Below, one piece after another: positions 24,514-35,700 of a DNA stretch of 40,691 bases (positions are counted from its first letter, which is position 1; each line of letters begins with the position of its first letter). The stretch is from assembly GCA_036897525.1 (NCBI GenBank), contig JAYMTJ010000082.1, positions 1 to 40,691 on the forward strand. The letters run 5' to 3'. The stretch is from Pelargonium x hortorum. Taxonomy: Eukaryota > Streptophyta > Magnoliopsida > Geraniales > Geraniaceae. A program made the translations under genes and the position numbers. The notes under the pieces are model-generated. The model saw only the letters and a program-made list of their open reading frames with translations, was not told where the DNA came from and searched no databases.

Positions 24514-27500
24514 TTTGGCTAGGATATAAGGGTGGCAGATCAAATTATCTTAAGATGATAAAGAAATAAAAATAGCATAGGACTTCTTTATATTAGAATC
24601 AGTGAGTAAGCCATAGTTCATCCTTTCTTAGTTTGTAGCTAACCTTTTTATATACATTACGTTTAGTCTTTTTCGATATAGAGCTTAAAATATTATTCAC
24701 CTACCACACTTTTTATACGGCTTTTGATACTCAATTTGTGTTGATCTTTTATCCTATGTACAAGTATATTATCCCGAATATTTGAGTTATAGTATTTCGT
24801 TAGAGTAAAGTAAGTCTTTTCATTTCTTTGGAGTATAGCTACGTGGTAAGACACTCGTTTGTATATATAATAGTGGGCATTTGAGTACAATATATAATAA
24901 TAATAAGATATAAAGCGAGAAAACTATCCACTAAATAGACTAGCAATCAAAAAGATGAGTTTCTATATCTATAAAAGAGGAAGGGGTTTACTCTTGTAAG
25001 ACTGAAAAGGAACCTAGTTATGACTACTTGTCTTGTGATTTTACCTAGGTATCGGTTGCGATAGAAAGTTCTATATAAGAACTATCCTTTAAGAATCTAT
25101 TTAATTTGTTTTCTTTAGAAGGTATTATCAAGTAAGTAATTAGTTATCCCGGAATATCTCGTTATAAAGTCTCTCGAAAAAACGAAGCTGTGGTTAGGGT
25201 CTCTATTTTCTAAAACTTCTACTTCTTTTGTGAAATAAGACTGCTACCTGCCGCAAAAGGCATTTCCGTAAGCCTCTCCCGGGGCTAAAGTCAATATTCA
25301 TGGGTCTATGATATAAGGATCTATCTAAAAAGCTGCGGAAGTCTTCTCTACACTTTCTATTTGTTTTCATCGTTTATATAGAACATTTTGCAAGTTCAAG
25401 ATATTTGAGGTCTTTTATAGTGAAACGTTTTCCTTGCGAGGAATTTCTGTCGACAAGGGAATGGGGGCGTCGAAGATTTCAATCTTTGATGTTCTTGTAC
25501 AGACTTTCTTTTCCGGGGTTCCGCTTAACTATAGTAGTAATTCGAAATTGAACTTATTTCATTAAAATGGATTCCTTTAGAAGTTTTGCTATTTTGTTCA
25601 CTATGATTTTGGTATATTGTAGGATAAGGGGGCCTCCTACTCTACGTTTTATTCTTAGAATTCCTAGGAACGTAAAGCTCTTAAAATAGAGTCTACTATT
25701 AAATTAAGTATACAAAAGAGCGTAATGAGTAGGTATGGCTGCTTACTTCAAGTCTAGGGCGGAACTTTTAGCTCTCTTATATAGCACGAAATTTTAGATG
25801 TCTCTAAAGCTATGGATGCTCTTTCTATTGTACTGAAGGGGTGGTCCGTATAATTATAGAGGTAGAGTATGGAACGGATGCCTTTAGTTTTTACGAGGCG
25901 TGGATATTCTGTAAGGTATAAACTCTATTTTTGTAAGTTAATCCTCTTTTGATGTGATGAGAGTTAGAGCGGTCCAGGGTGATCGGGACACTTTTTGATA
26001 TGTTTAACCCTAATTTTTCTTTCGAGTATTTTTCATTCTAACGAGAAAGCAAGCTTAACTCTATGAATTTTCCACTTAGACTATCCCTTTGTTATATTTC
26101 AATAAAGTAAAAGTTATAAAGAGTTCTACATCTAAATGAAGAAGCTCCCGAGGATTAAATATTATGACGTGTAATAAAAGAATCTTTTAATCTAGTTTTA
26201 ATAAGCATCAAGAGTATACGCACAGATTCCAAACCACTGCTTACTCATAGTATATAATATCTCTTTAGTCGGATTCCCGTCTTTTTGACTCTTTGAATTT
26301 GAAAGCCCCCCCTGCTACCCTATGATATGAAATCTAGTACCAATCACAGTTATAAGCCAGCCCTGTTTTCTTACTTTAATCGAGTCTAGCAGCGACAAAC
26401 CTCAAGCATAGTCGAAGGAAAAGAGAAGAACTATAAGTTATAGAAAAGGTGAATCATACTAAATGAAAAAAGAAAGCTTTTGTAGGCATGGGCACTTGAA
26501 AGGTATTAGAATCAGAGCACTTCCAAAAGCATAGTGAAGAATTCCAGTAATTTTATAAAAGACTACAATTTTTGTAATCCGCGGATAAGAAAAGCTCTAG
26601 AAATCAGGCGGAGGTCTTCCTACTATACTCATTCTATTAGGAAAAACTCCGATCTCTATATTATCTCCAAAGTTCTCTCCTCTATACTCTAAAGTCATTT
26701 CTAAGAGGAAGAATATGCCTAACTAATATAACATCTCATTTGAATACAATATATATATATTATGCTTATACGCTCGGTAAAACCAGGACCCATTAGAGGC
26801 ATACTGTGTAGACAGGTAAGAATACTCATAACAAAAGTACAGACTTCAATAGGGCTCGTAAGAAGGATACAAACTCAGAGTGCAGGTATTAGGAATAGGA
26901 GTTAAGATTAAGGATAGAGTTATCCTGAAAAGTAAGAAAATTGTTGTATAATAGGGATTCCGGTCTCCTTTCTAAGGGGGCCTTGTTAAGAAGACGTTAA
27001 ATATTTCATAGCTTTTTAGTTTATTATAAAATGAAAATGTGGAGTAAGACCCCTTTGTGTCCATTTTACCGGCTTTTTTGAACAGCAGCCTTATTCTATT
27101 GACGAATTGTAGTTGTAATTTGCGAGCTATTAGACATTAGACAGTAGAATTTAGATTTGCTCCCCTTTTTACTGGTATAAATATTCTGGGAAAGGTCCCA
27201 AGTCAACTAAATAAATTATCCAAAGAGATCTAAATAGAGCAATTAATCTTAAGGTATGAATAGTTTGAGCTTCGTTTTTTTACAGTAAATTCTATAAAAC
27301 TTTATTTCAAAAAATGCCCAACTGAATTGAATACCCGTGAAGTTAAGTAAGAGTTTAATACTTTATGTCTATAATGTCTTTGTTTCTTAAATGAGATGAA
27401 AACTCAGTTAATAACTATATTACTAGCAATAGTAAGGTCAGACTCAGCGCGGGGCATTCCCCACCTCAGAATTATATCCTTTCACTTTCTGTACTATTTA

Positions 27501-28379
27501 ACTAGTCAAATATTGGAAACGTTTTCTTGATTGAACGGAAGCCCTTGTCTTTTTATTCAAAAGGCAGTTTTTCGAACATAACTTGTATTTGTTTGTATTC
27601 TGGGATTCTTTAGCTGAAAAGTTTCCTACCAACCTCAAGAAACCCAGCAGATATACTAAGCCTGAACATTTTGTCTTAGCTTAACAAAAAAAAAGGTTCC
27701 ATAGGAGCACTTCTTACCGGTGCTAAAGCACTCCAAATTGGATATATTTTATCTATTTTTTGTACTAGACCCTCCAAATCAAATTAAAATACCTACAGAA
27801 TATCTCTAAAAAGCTACCGTGATAACGGAATATAACTCTTGCGTTTTTAGAAAAACAGAGTGGTGCTTTCCATGCCCAAGTTAGTATAGTCGAAGTACCC
27901 TGCGCTGCTCAGGTAAAACAGGAATTTGAAAGATTCAGAGATAAAAGAGTTTTCTTGCTTTTCCACGAATTAGGAGCTGTTGATATAGCCTTATCCAGCT
28001 TTCATAAAGTAAGATATATGCTTAATTAATAATTGGTTGAACACAAAAAAAGCATTTAATTTAATGACTCCTACTTCAGTTTTGGGGATTAATATAATTT
28101 TTGATTTGTTTTTAAGAACTAAAATGAGTAAAAAACTATCATATCTCATATGTATATTAATTTTGAATCTAGAGTGGTTCACTTTTTGTGTTAGTAATGC
28201 ATGCTACTCGCTAAATAATATAAAAGCTACAACAAAGATTTATCCTAGTTCCTGAATCCAGCAAACTCTTAGTTATTACAGTCCTTAGAAAATCAACAGC
28301 ACTGCAACCGGAAGACATCTTGGCGTTTAACCTAACTAGTTCTATTCATACTTTTTCTTAAAGCTAGATCGAACTTTTC
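24514..28379. other. gene-free decayed DNA
   Basis: Only short frames are seen, such as 24693-24890 and 27991-28182 (minus) and 28037-28255 (plus); the last two overlap on opposite strands. AT dinucleotide runs occur near 24885 and 26750. The part from 25.2 to 26.1 kb is T/G-rich on the plus strand. No element ends or RNA genes were recognised. Confidence 0.45.
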
Positions 28380-29056
28380 CAGGATTTGTTGGGTTGATGT
28401 CAATCAAAGTTCGTTTTTATTATATTCTTTTTAAAGGCACTCAAACCCTTGTTCATCGGCGGGGTGTGCTTTGCTTTTGGGTCAATTACAGCTTTACCAC
28501 CTTATTAGTAATAGCCTTGTACGTTTATTTAGATGTCTAACTATTCTATATAAACGATTCCTTTCAACTTTGACGGAAAGTTAGTAAAACATAAGTGTTT
28601 TCTTATACTGGTTAAACAAGTCTAAAATGGGTTTACCCTAACAGAAAAACTTGGTAGGGAGTTTTATTGCTTGGATTCTAAGTAAAAGCCAGTTAGCTAA
28701 GGAAGAAAGGGTGCGTGTAAACCAGTCTAGTTAACTGCTAAATCCAACTTTGTTGCTTTCGCTCTATAACGAAGAGTTAAAGGCTTCCAAATCTATTTAG
28801 TGCGTGCGGTCACAAAGACATGATATATAACTCATTAACCAAAGGAAAGTTATCGCATCAAAGCAGGAAAACTTCCCGACTAGACTTCTATAAAAAGGGT
28901 ATAAAACCAATGCTGAAAGGGGTTTTTGAAGGAGTGTTAATATACCAAAACCTCTTACAAGCAATACTTATGGCGGAAATACTCTCCCAATCTACTAAGG
29001 ATGCAGCTGTCATAAAAAGAAGTCTATCTTTAGTAGGACTTTACCTTTGTAATTGA
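28380..29056 (+). mobile_element. Ty3/gypsy reverse transcriptase to RNase H fossil
   Basis: The clearest coding relic in the window. In a single plus-strand reading phase, blocks occur in the order expected of gypsy pol. YVYLD at 28520-28534 matches the Tyr-x-Asp-Asp active-site block. A VFSYTG phrase near 28595 and RKTW..LLGF near 28640-28680 match the helix and Leu-Gly-Phe block that follow it. FSACGHKDMIYN (28796-28831) matches the Phe-Leu-Gly-x-x-x-Tyr-Tyr-Arg connection block. LLQAILMAEILSQ near 28950-28990 matches the Ala-Pro-Ile-Leu entry to RNase H. The last 92 codons before 29056 are open. The copy is old and broken several times. Ends, LTRs and integrase were not found. Confidence 0.55.
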
Positions 29057-31698
29057 CGACTTTGTTGCAGGATGAAATATCTATCAGGAACTGGGTTCCA
29101 TTTCTCAGTCGGGTTGCTTTATAGAGTTTTTAGTTATACATTTAAGAGATTTCTTTGTATCTAAGTTATTTTGTTTCGTTTCGGGTAAACGTAGAAATAA
29201 AAAGTTTAACTCAAGGGTCTCCTTTATTTTATTTGTGTCAGACTTTTGTCTCATTAAAATTTTGACTTAACAACGACTTGACGATCTTAGTATATCGATA
29301 AATAAAGAGTAATCCTCTCAGGTACTTTCATAATAATACAAAGGATTCGTAGACACTCTAAGAGAAAGCCCCACTATGTGGTTTCCCTTGGCCCCAGTTT
29401 TATATACCAACAAAGCCTGCTCTTTATAAAATGACCTAGAAATATGCAGATCCGCAAAAAGATAAGAGCCCCCAGCAAACAAATTGAAAAAAGGTGTAGC
29501 TCTGAAGAGAATAGGTCCCCTTTAAGGTTAGGATTAATTAGGAGTAGGAGTAAGTCAATAAGAAGTTCATGAGATTAGAACCTAAGTATTCCTGTGTTTA
29601 TTCAAAAATATTATCTACTCAATCAATATCGTCAATCCTACTTGCTTTGAGAGGGGCCTCTTTGCACGTTGGGCTTGCTTTTCCTCCCTTAAAGGATGCC
29701 TCAAATAAAGAAAAAATCAAAGCAGTTTCCTTAGAAATAGTTAGCTTTGTTGCTTTTAGGAGTTTTCTGTATACACTTGGTAGCAGGTGCTTTTACCAGG
29801 GGTCATAAAATGATTAGTTAACAAAACTGATAGAGACAAAACAAAAAATCGTTTTAGCTGAGTATCTAACTCGATCCAAGGCCTGCAATTCATTTTACAA
29901 GAGTCCATATCCTTTCCTTTTTCTTTATAACTAAAGCCCGAAATTGTTTATATTATATGTACCAAAATTATAGGAATAACTTTATCTCTTTAATACCCAT
30001 TAGCAGCATTTGTTAATTCTTAAATAAGCTCCTTTTTTTCTTAATAGTAGCTACAGAACAAGTAATTCGCCCAAACAACAAGAAAAGCAGCTACAAATAC
30101 AAGGTTCAATTTCGATTGAAAGAAGGGAAATGAGAACTACTTGAATGAAAGAATTACTGACTGTAAACAAGATAAATCTTTCCTGATAAAAGTTTGACTA
30201 TTCTATGGTGGATCATTGCCATTCCTTGACCTAATCCTTTAACCGATTCTTTACCTTTTAGTATTACACAACGGATAGGAACTCCTTTTTAAGGATCCTA
30301 GTCTCAAGACTCATAATCTGGGCATTCTCTAAACAGTACCCAGATATAGTACTTAAATTACCAAGTAACAAGAATCAATCTCAGACCCATCTCTTTGGCA
30401 AGTTAGCTTCTTTAGCTACAGACCTGCTTTAACTTAAACCTCCTGCTCCTATTCTTATTCTATATTTTGAAAGTGTGCCAAGCTCCTCCTCCTATCTGTT
30501 TGTTTGGTAATGAAGAAAGGGTTCCTTGTGATACCATATATCCATTCTTACCTTACTAATCCCCCTCTCAATGTCTGATAGTCCTTTTTATTAGGGTTTC
30601 AAAATGTACTAACCCTCTTACCAAGTAATCGAAAAGAAAACTCGGCGGCAGGGGGGCATAGAAGAAGTTATTTAATTAACACCGGGAAATCTCAGTATAA
30701 GTTAATTTAGAAGGAAGACAAAACCCTGAGAAAAACCTTTAACCCTATTGAGTGAGAATATTCCTTTTTTCCTTGATTTTGGTGAAAAAGGTTAACTTAG
30801 TTATAAGGGGTTTCCTTCAGTAAGCACTTTGACTTATTTAGTAAATAAAAAATTAAGGAGTAAAATGAACGCGGTTATATAGGCTTGCGTATTTAGTCAA
30901 ACTCCTCTACAATAGGGATTTCTATCTAATATACCGAAGGGCTTAGGTTTAAATAGATTTTCCTTATTAAGAATTTTAGTTACCATTTTTGCTAGACTGA
31001 ACCTTTTGACTACTATAACTAAAAAGAGGGTTGCTCTAGGGCTCTTATCGGGCAAATATACCTTGCTTATTAGATTTAGAACTCCTTAGACAATACGAGA
31101 TACCCCAAAGTATGACATTGGAAAATCCATAGCCAGAGTTCCAGTGCTAAACTAAGATCGTATATTTTGATTTACTTTGTTATTCTAACTTTTATATACA
31201 CAAGAGTGCTCTGCTTAGGATTGACAAGGAGGGTTTAAGGACATGGAAAAATAGGGGTAATTACTATATCCTCGATAAGAAGTTCTTCCGACTCGCTTTT
31301 AGGAACAAGGAGAAGGCTGGCGCGCTGCGGCATTGAATTTGTAAGAATTCTAAGCTGCCCTAAAAAAGAGATACCTGTCAAGACAAGAGTTAACTATCCT
31401 TTCGGAACTAGATTTTAAAGCTGAAGAGAAATTACTAAATTCCGATACTTATAAAGGAGTTTGTAAAATATTAAGAAGTCGCGGTAACAGTTTATGAACA
31501 AGTGTCATTTTTATAGGTTCCTGTACTAGATTAAGAAGGGACATTTCAACACTAAGAATATTCCAATCGAAAAAAGTTTAGAAGTATAGCTACAGAAGGG
31601 AGGATACTAGCTTAACCCTTCAAAAGGATATGCTTTATAATGAAACAAAAATGATTTCCTTTTTAGTAAAATAAAGGTTTTCATAAGAATACTTAAAT
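29057..31698. other. downstream of gypsy trace, no recognised domain
   Basis: Integrase would be expected here if the element continued, but no zinc finger or catalytic triad could be recognised. A plus-strand frame at 29569-29808 (79 codons, with ATG) contains LALRGASLHVGLAFPPLKDA and has no family match. The rest is AT-rich with frequent stops. Confidence 0.4.
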
Positions 31699-31720
31699 TA
31701 TATAATATTAATATTATATA
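31699..31720. repeat. 22-bp perfect AT palindrome
   Basis: TATATAATATT followed at once by its exact complement. It is all A and T, so it could extrude as a cruciform. Similar AT palindromes arise by drift in TA-rich DNA, and no flanking motif suggests an origin. Confidence 0.95.
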
Positions 31721-31914
31721 TAAACCCCTCGTGAACAGATGCAAAGTTTCTCTAATTTATAAACTGTGCAGTGCTGGAAGATTTCGAAGTATTACAACAC
31801 CCCGACGACTTGTTCGTTTAGTTAGGACTCGGAACTTTAAACACTGTAACCTAGTCCGAGCTAATAAGGACCCCTTGTAGAGCTATAAGTGTTACCACCT
31901 TTACTTTCTTGAAC

Positions 31915-32060
31915 TTGAATGTATCCCTAATAGTTTGACAAAACCCTAAGACTTTTTTTGAGTTGCAACTCCTTTCTTCGGGCCCGAGTCTAGCTATCGT
32001 CAGTATATAATATATAATATAACTAACTTCCTTGTCTAGGGAATTTAGGGATACTTTTAA
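31915..32060. repeat. short inverted repeat, arms 14/16 matched
   Basis: TTGAATGTATCCCTAA (31915-31930) is the near reverse complement of TTAGGGATACTTTTAA (32045-32060), 114 bases apart. Both arms lie in overlapping opposite-strand open frames (31851-32099 minus, 32032-32289 plus). No target duplication was seen. It could be chance or a trace of a small fold-back element. Confidence 0.45.
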
Positions 32061-33831
32061 ATTGTGCTTCACCATCGTTACAAAAGAAGAGGATTCCATC
32101 TGGACCTCCTTTTTAACTTCGCTTCGTGAATGCCAAGAACTTTTTTTTTTATTTAGTTTTCTGAGACATTTAACTCAACCTTATAATAAACAAAGATCTG
32201 AATCACAAGTTTGCGAAACCTCCTTTACTATACACCCTCTGGTTCATATCCCGTTTTTGTTAGCTTTCACTCACAGGGCAAAAGAGTAAGATTAATATAT
32301 TAAAATCGGCAAAGTAAAATGGCATACACCTTATATTAAGTAACAGGTCCCAAATCCAAAGGGGGAGCTCCGGGTTAAAGACGGATAAATGAATAAGTTC
32401 CTTTTGAGTGAGAGACGTACCCTTTGATTTTATATACGGTGGATTACTCTGAATCCTGTTAGGTAAATATCCTATAGCATCAGAGAATTAAAAACTTTAA
32501 TTTTCGAAACTGACACCAGATAGGGAAAATTATAGCATAACATAAGGGAGAATAAAAAGTCTTAGATATTTAGTGATATCGTAAATTAAACTGAGTCTAC
32601 TCGAAAAATCTATTATGCTAATATGGATCAGAAAGTTTTTGTATATGTATATTGATATAAGATATCATTATTTCTAATAAAGCTGAATCTTTACTCTAGG
32701 ACCTTGAACTATAGTAAGAATAGGAAGAAAACCCTTAGTAAACAGGGGATATTCCTTGTAAAAGCATAGGTTATAGTTAAGAATTCAATTTAACTTGTAG
32801 TAAAAGCAATTAATAACTCGAAGTCCGGGTTTATAATCGTTCTCTTTATAAGGCTTTGTACCCCGTAGAAGATATAACAAAAGAGTTCCTTAGCTTGATA
32901 ATTGTGTAAAACTAGTAGTATAAAATAAAACTTCAAAAGTATCCAATACCCTTATGGATAGGAGCCCTAAATTACGAGGAAGTGAATATTATTAATCTGT
33001 AAAACTCCTAATGTTATTATAAACTAGCATACGACTAAGGACTTATTAATTTTGAGTTCATCAAAAAGAACGCGGTATTATTTGCTTCACTTGCATTTGA
33101 TAGGAAAGGCTTGGAAGAGTGTAAAGCGACGGATGCTACACTTAATGTCATAATTTAGATCGCCCTTACTCTAAAGTCTAAGGACGGGGTGTTGTCCCTA
33201 TTGCGGAGGATAGCTACAAAAAGTTATATAAAGGATCCGTAAAACCAGATGCGAACCCTCAATATTAATGCTAAATCCAAAGTAACGCTTGATTATCTGT
33301 AAAAGAGTTATGCTTCGGCCAAAATCTTAGCTTTTATATATAAAAGTTTTCAATTTGAAATTGCCTTCTTAGGGCTTTTTCACTAAAATCACTTGCAATT
33401 GAAGATCAAGAAATGGCATACAGAAGTACAATCGCCACAAGGTCTTCGAAGAAAATTCTTTACTAAACTAATAATGACTTAATTTCTGTCTCTTTTATTA
33501 AATCTAATCGCCGGGATTCCTATATCTAGTTGCATAAGCTAGGTTTAAAAAGTCTAGGGTTTTCGCTTCTTTCTCTGAATCTTATTCTATCTACGGGAGG
33601 ACTTTACAGTGCTTCCAAATTAATCGATATTAATAGCTATTCTATAGTGACTCTTTAGGTTTTTAAATAGAGGCTTTTTCCTTTAATCTGGATTCCTGAG
33701 ATTCCCTTCTAGTTACATTTGTTTTACCTATCTTACTGGGTTTGCAGACTCGAAATTATTTCCTTGTCGAGTAATTCCGAGGGTAATACATATTATTTTT
33801 AGCAGGGCTGTCTTAAAGCATTAAGGGTTTA
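32061..33831. other. gene-free decayed DNA
   Basis: A plus-strand frame of 85 codons (32032-32289) has no family motif. The remainder has dense stops and no recognisable RNA gene or element end. Confidence 0.45.
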
Positions 33832-33857
33832 CTTTCTTTCTTTCTTTCTTTCTTTCT
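33832..33857. repeat. (CTTT)6 microsatellite
   Basis: Twenty-six bases of perfect CTTT repeat, pyrimidine-only on the plus strand. It lies about 410 bases upstream of the gag-like ATG at 34269. Confidence 0.97.
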
Positions 33858-34666
33858 AATCTAAGTTTTTATTTTTGGCTCCTGACTTTAATTATAGAAA
33901 AAAGGGAATTCTAATCTGAAATTTCTGGCTTTTATTTCTTGTGTTATAGTCTAGCGAGGGCCCTTACTATTACCACTATTTGATAGTTTTGAAGTATAAG
34001 TATAAGGGTTGTTCCTATTAAATTTCAGGTTTCTAATTCTAAAGGGAAGCCGCTTTTCTTGATATCCTGTTTTAGGTATTAGGGTACCAAAGTACATTAA
34101 AAAAAAGAGGGAATTCCTAAATATAGTAAGGGTTTCGACTTTTCTTTATTATCTTATGAAAGTAGTGAAATCCTATAGTTCTGCGTTTTCTCGTGGTTCT
34201 TTGCAGTATCCTATAAAGGTTTTTAAAAAAGTTGAAGTGACAGTTTGTTTTTTTCCTTTGGTGTCATAATGTCAAGTAAGACTACAGGCTACAAGAATAT
34301 ACTAACTTCGAGCATCCGAGCTACAAGGAAGAGTTTCCTTCCTACTAAGAATACTGGTCTAGCAGCTAATACTAATAATAATCGAGCTATAAAGACGAAG
34401 AAGTAAGTCCTCTTACTCAGCCTGGGAAAGCTTATTAACAAATGGGAAGTTCATTGGCAGGCTAGCTTTCAGATAAGGGAATCTCTAGAGAGTAAACTTC
34501 CAAGCGGTAATGGGATAGAAAGGAGTTACATAAACCGGGATTATCGTGTTGCTTGTAAGCAAATTCTTGTTCATATTAAGGTATAGTACTATGCTGTACA
34601 AAGGTAACATTAGTAAAATAAAGTAACGAGAGACCATTCAACATTTCCAGTGGAGGTACTTTCTTG

Positions 34667-34704
34667 TTGTACTAATTCCTTTAAATTGTACAGATTCCTT
34701 TAAA
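34667..34704. repeat. 19-bp tandem duplication, 17/19 matched
   Basis: TTGTACTAATTCCTTTAAA followed directly by TTGTACAGATTCCTTTAAA. A local duplication inside fossil copy B. Confidence 0.9.
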
Positions 34705-35329
34705 ACCCTACTATAAAAAAACTCTGTTGTAAGCCGGTTCAGGACAGTGGTGCTGCTAATGGATTCTAGGAGAACATATTCATATTATTGTTTACATTAT
34801 TATAATTTACCTGATACCCGTAACTATAGGAGCTTTCTATTTCTGACTTGTAAAAGAGTTTATTAGTTTATGAAGGAGAATTGTTTAGTTTAGGTAAAGC
34901 GGATAATCCAATTTGGTATTCCGATCTTTCTTAGCTTGAGGGTAGTGCATTTCGGAGATTTAGTGTAGCTTTGAGGACAGTCCTAGGAATTGCCCTGTTT
35001 ACTTTGGGAAATAACTCTCTAGTATTCTTGTATTGAGGAGTACTGAGTATATTATCCTAGGAGTAATTGTTATAATGAAAACTTACATTGACAGTGTTGC
35101 TTTGAGAGTAGAGTCTAAGTCTAAGGTGTAGCTTGTCTTAGAAGTCGAAGGTGAACTAGAGCTCTAGCGGTCCTAACCTAAATCTTAATGTCTTCATATT
35201 ACCATTGTTCTATAATTTGAGAGTAGATTCCTAACCAGTGTATCAGGGTGTACCAACCCTTTCTTGTCTAAAGGAATAAACAGATTCTCTTATTCCTAAC
35301 TCTGAGTCTTAGTTCTTTTGAGGGTAAAT

Positions 35330-35700
35330 TCACTATAAACCTCTTTGGAATTTGTTAGAGTACTGAATTAGGGTTTAGATACCAAGGAGTGAAAGATTTG
35401 GAAACCAGGTTGATATTGTAGTAAAGAATTGAAGCTAAAAGAGTTCCTGTTTTGGAGTTTATAAAGGAGTAAATGTATAAGGTACATTCCGATAACTACT
35501 TTTTCTTAAACACCTTATTTGTACCAGATTCCTGGGATTGCTGCTATTTCAGGGAAAAGCCCGCAAATGAAGTCTAACCCTCTGTTAGAACTCTCTAATT
35601 AGGTGAATCCACCAGTCTCTCTGTAATATAATGAATAGAATGTACTTCTTCAGAACCAAACTCTAAAACCTCTGTGTAATCTGTAGCTTGTAAGTCCATT
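35330..35700 (+). repeat. dispersed diverged repeat, copy B
   Basis: Partner of 15590-16150; the shared blocks are listed there. The best-kept segment is CTCTGTAATATAATGAAT near 35620. Some of the same DNA is also open on the minus strand (QATDYTEVLEFGSEEVHSIH), so the coding strand of this segment is not certain. Confidence 0.6.

Larger units (their letters stand above)
34269..35700 (+). mobile_element. LTR-retrotransposon fossil with gag-like start (copy B)
   Basis: An ATG at 34269 opens a 45-codon frame, MSSKTTGYKNILTSS and onward, rich in Ser, Thr, Lys, Arg and Asn, much like the basic, disordered N-terminus of many fungal gag proteins. The same reading phase continues to show protein-like text downstream, for example KLINKWEVHWQASFQIRESL near 34430 and NPIWYSDL near 34890. 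The right part (35330-35700) is the partner of the repeat at 15590-16150. The family cannot be fixed from gag alone. The copy is broken several times. No LTR ends were defined. Confidence 0.4.

Noticed and set aside
31851-32289. Pair of opposite-strand frames of 82 and 85 codons as a divergent gene pair
   Set aside because: The frames overlap, show no domain, and the similarity of their overlapping ends is explained by a short inverted repeat.
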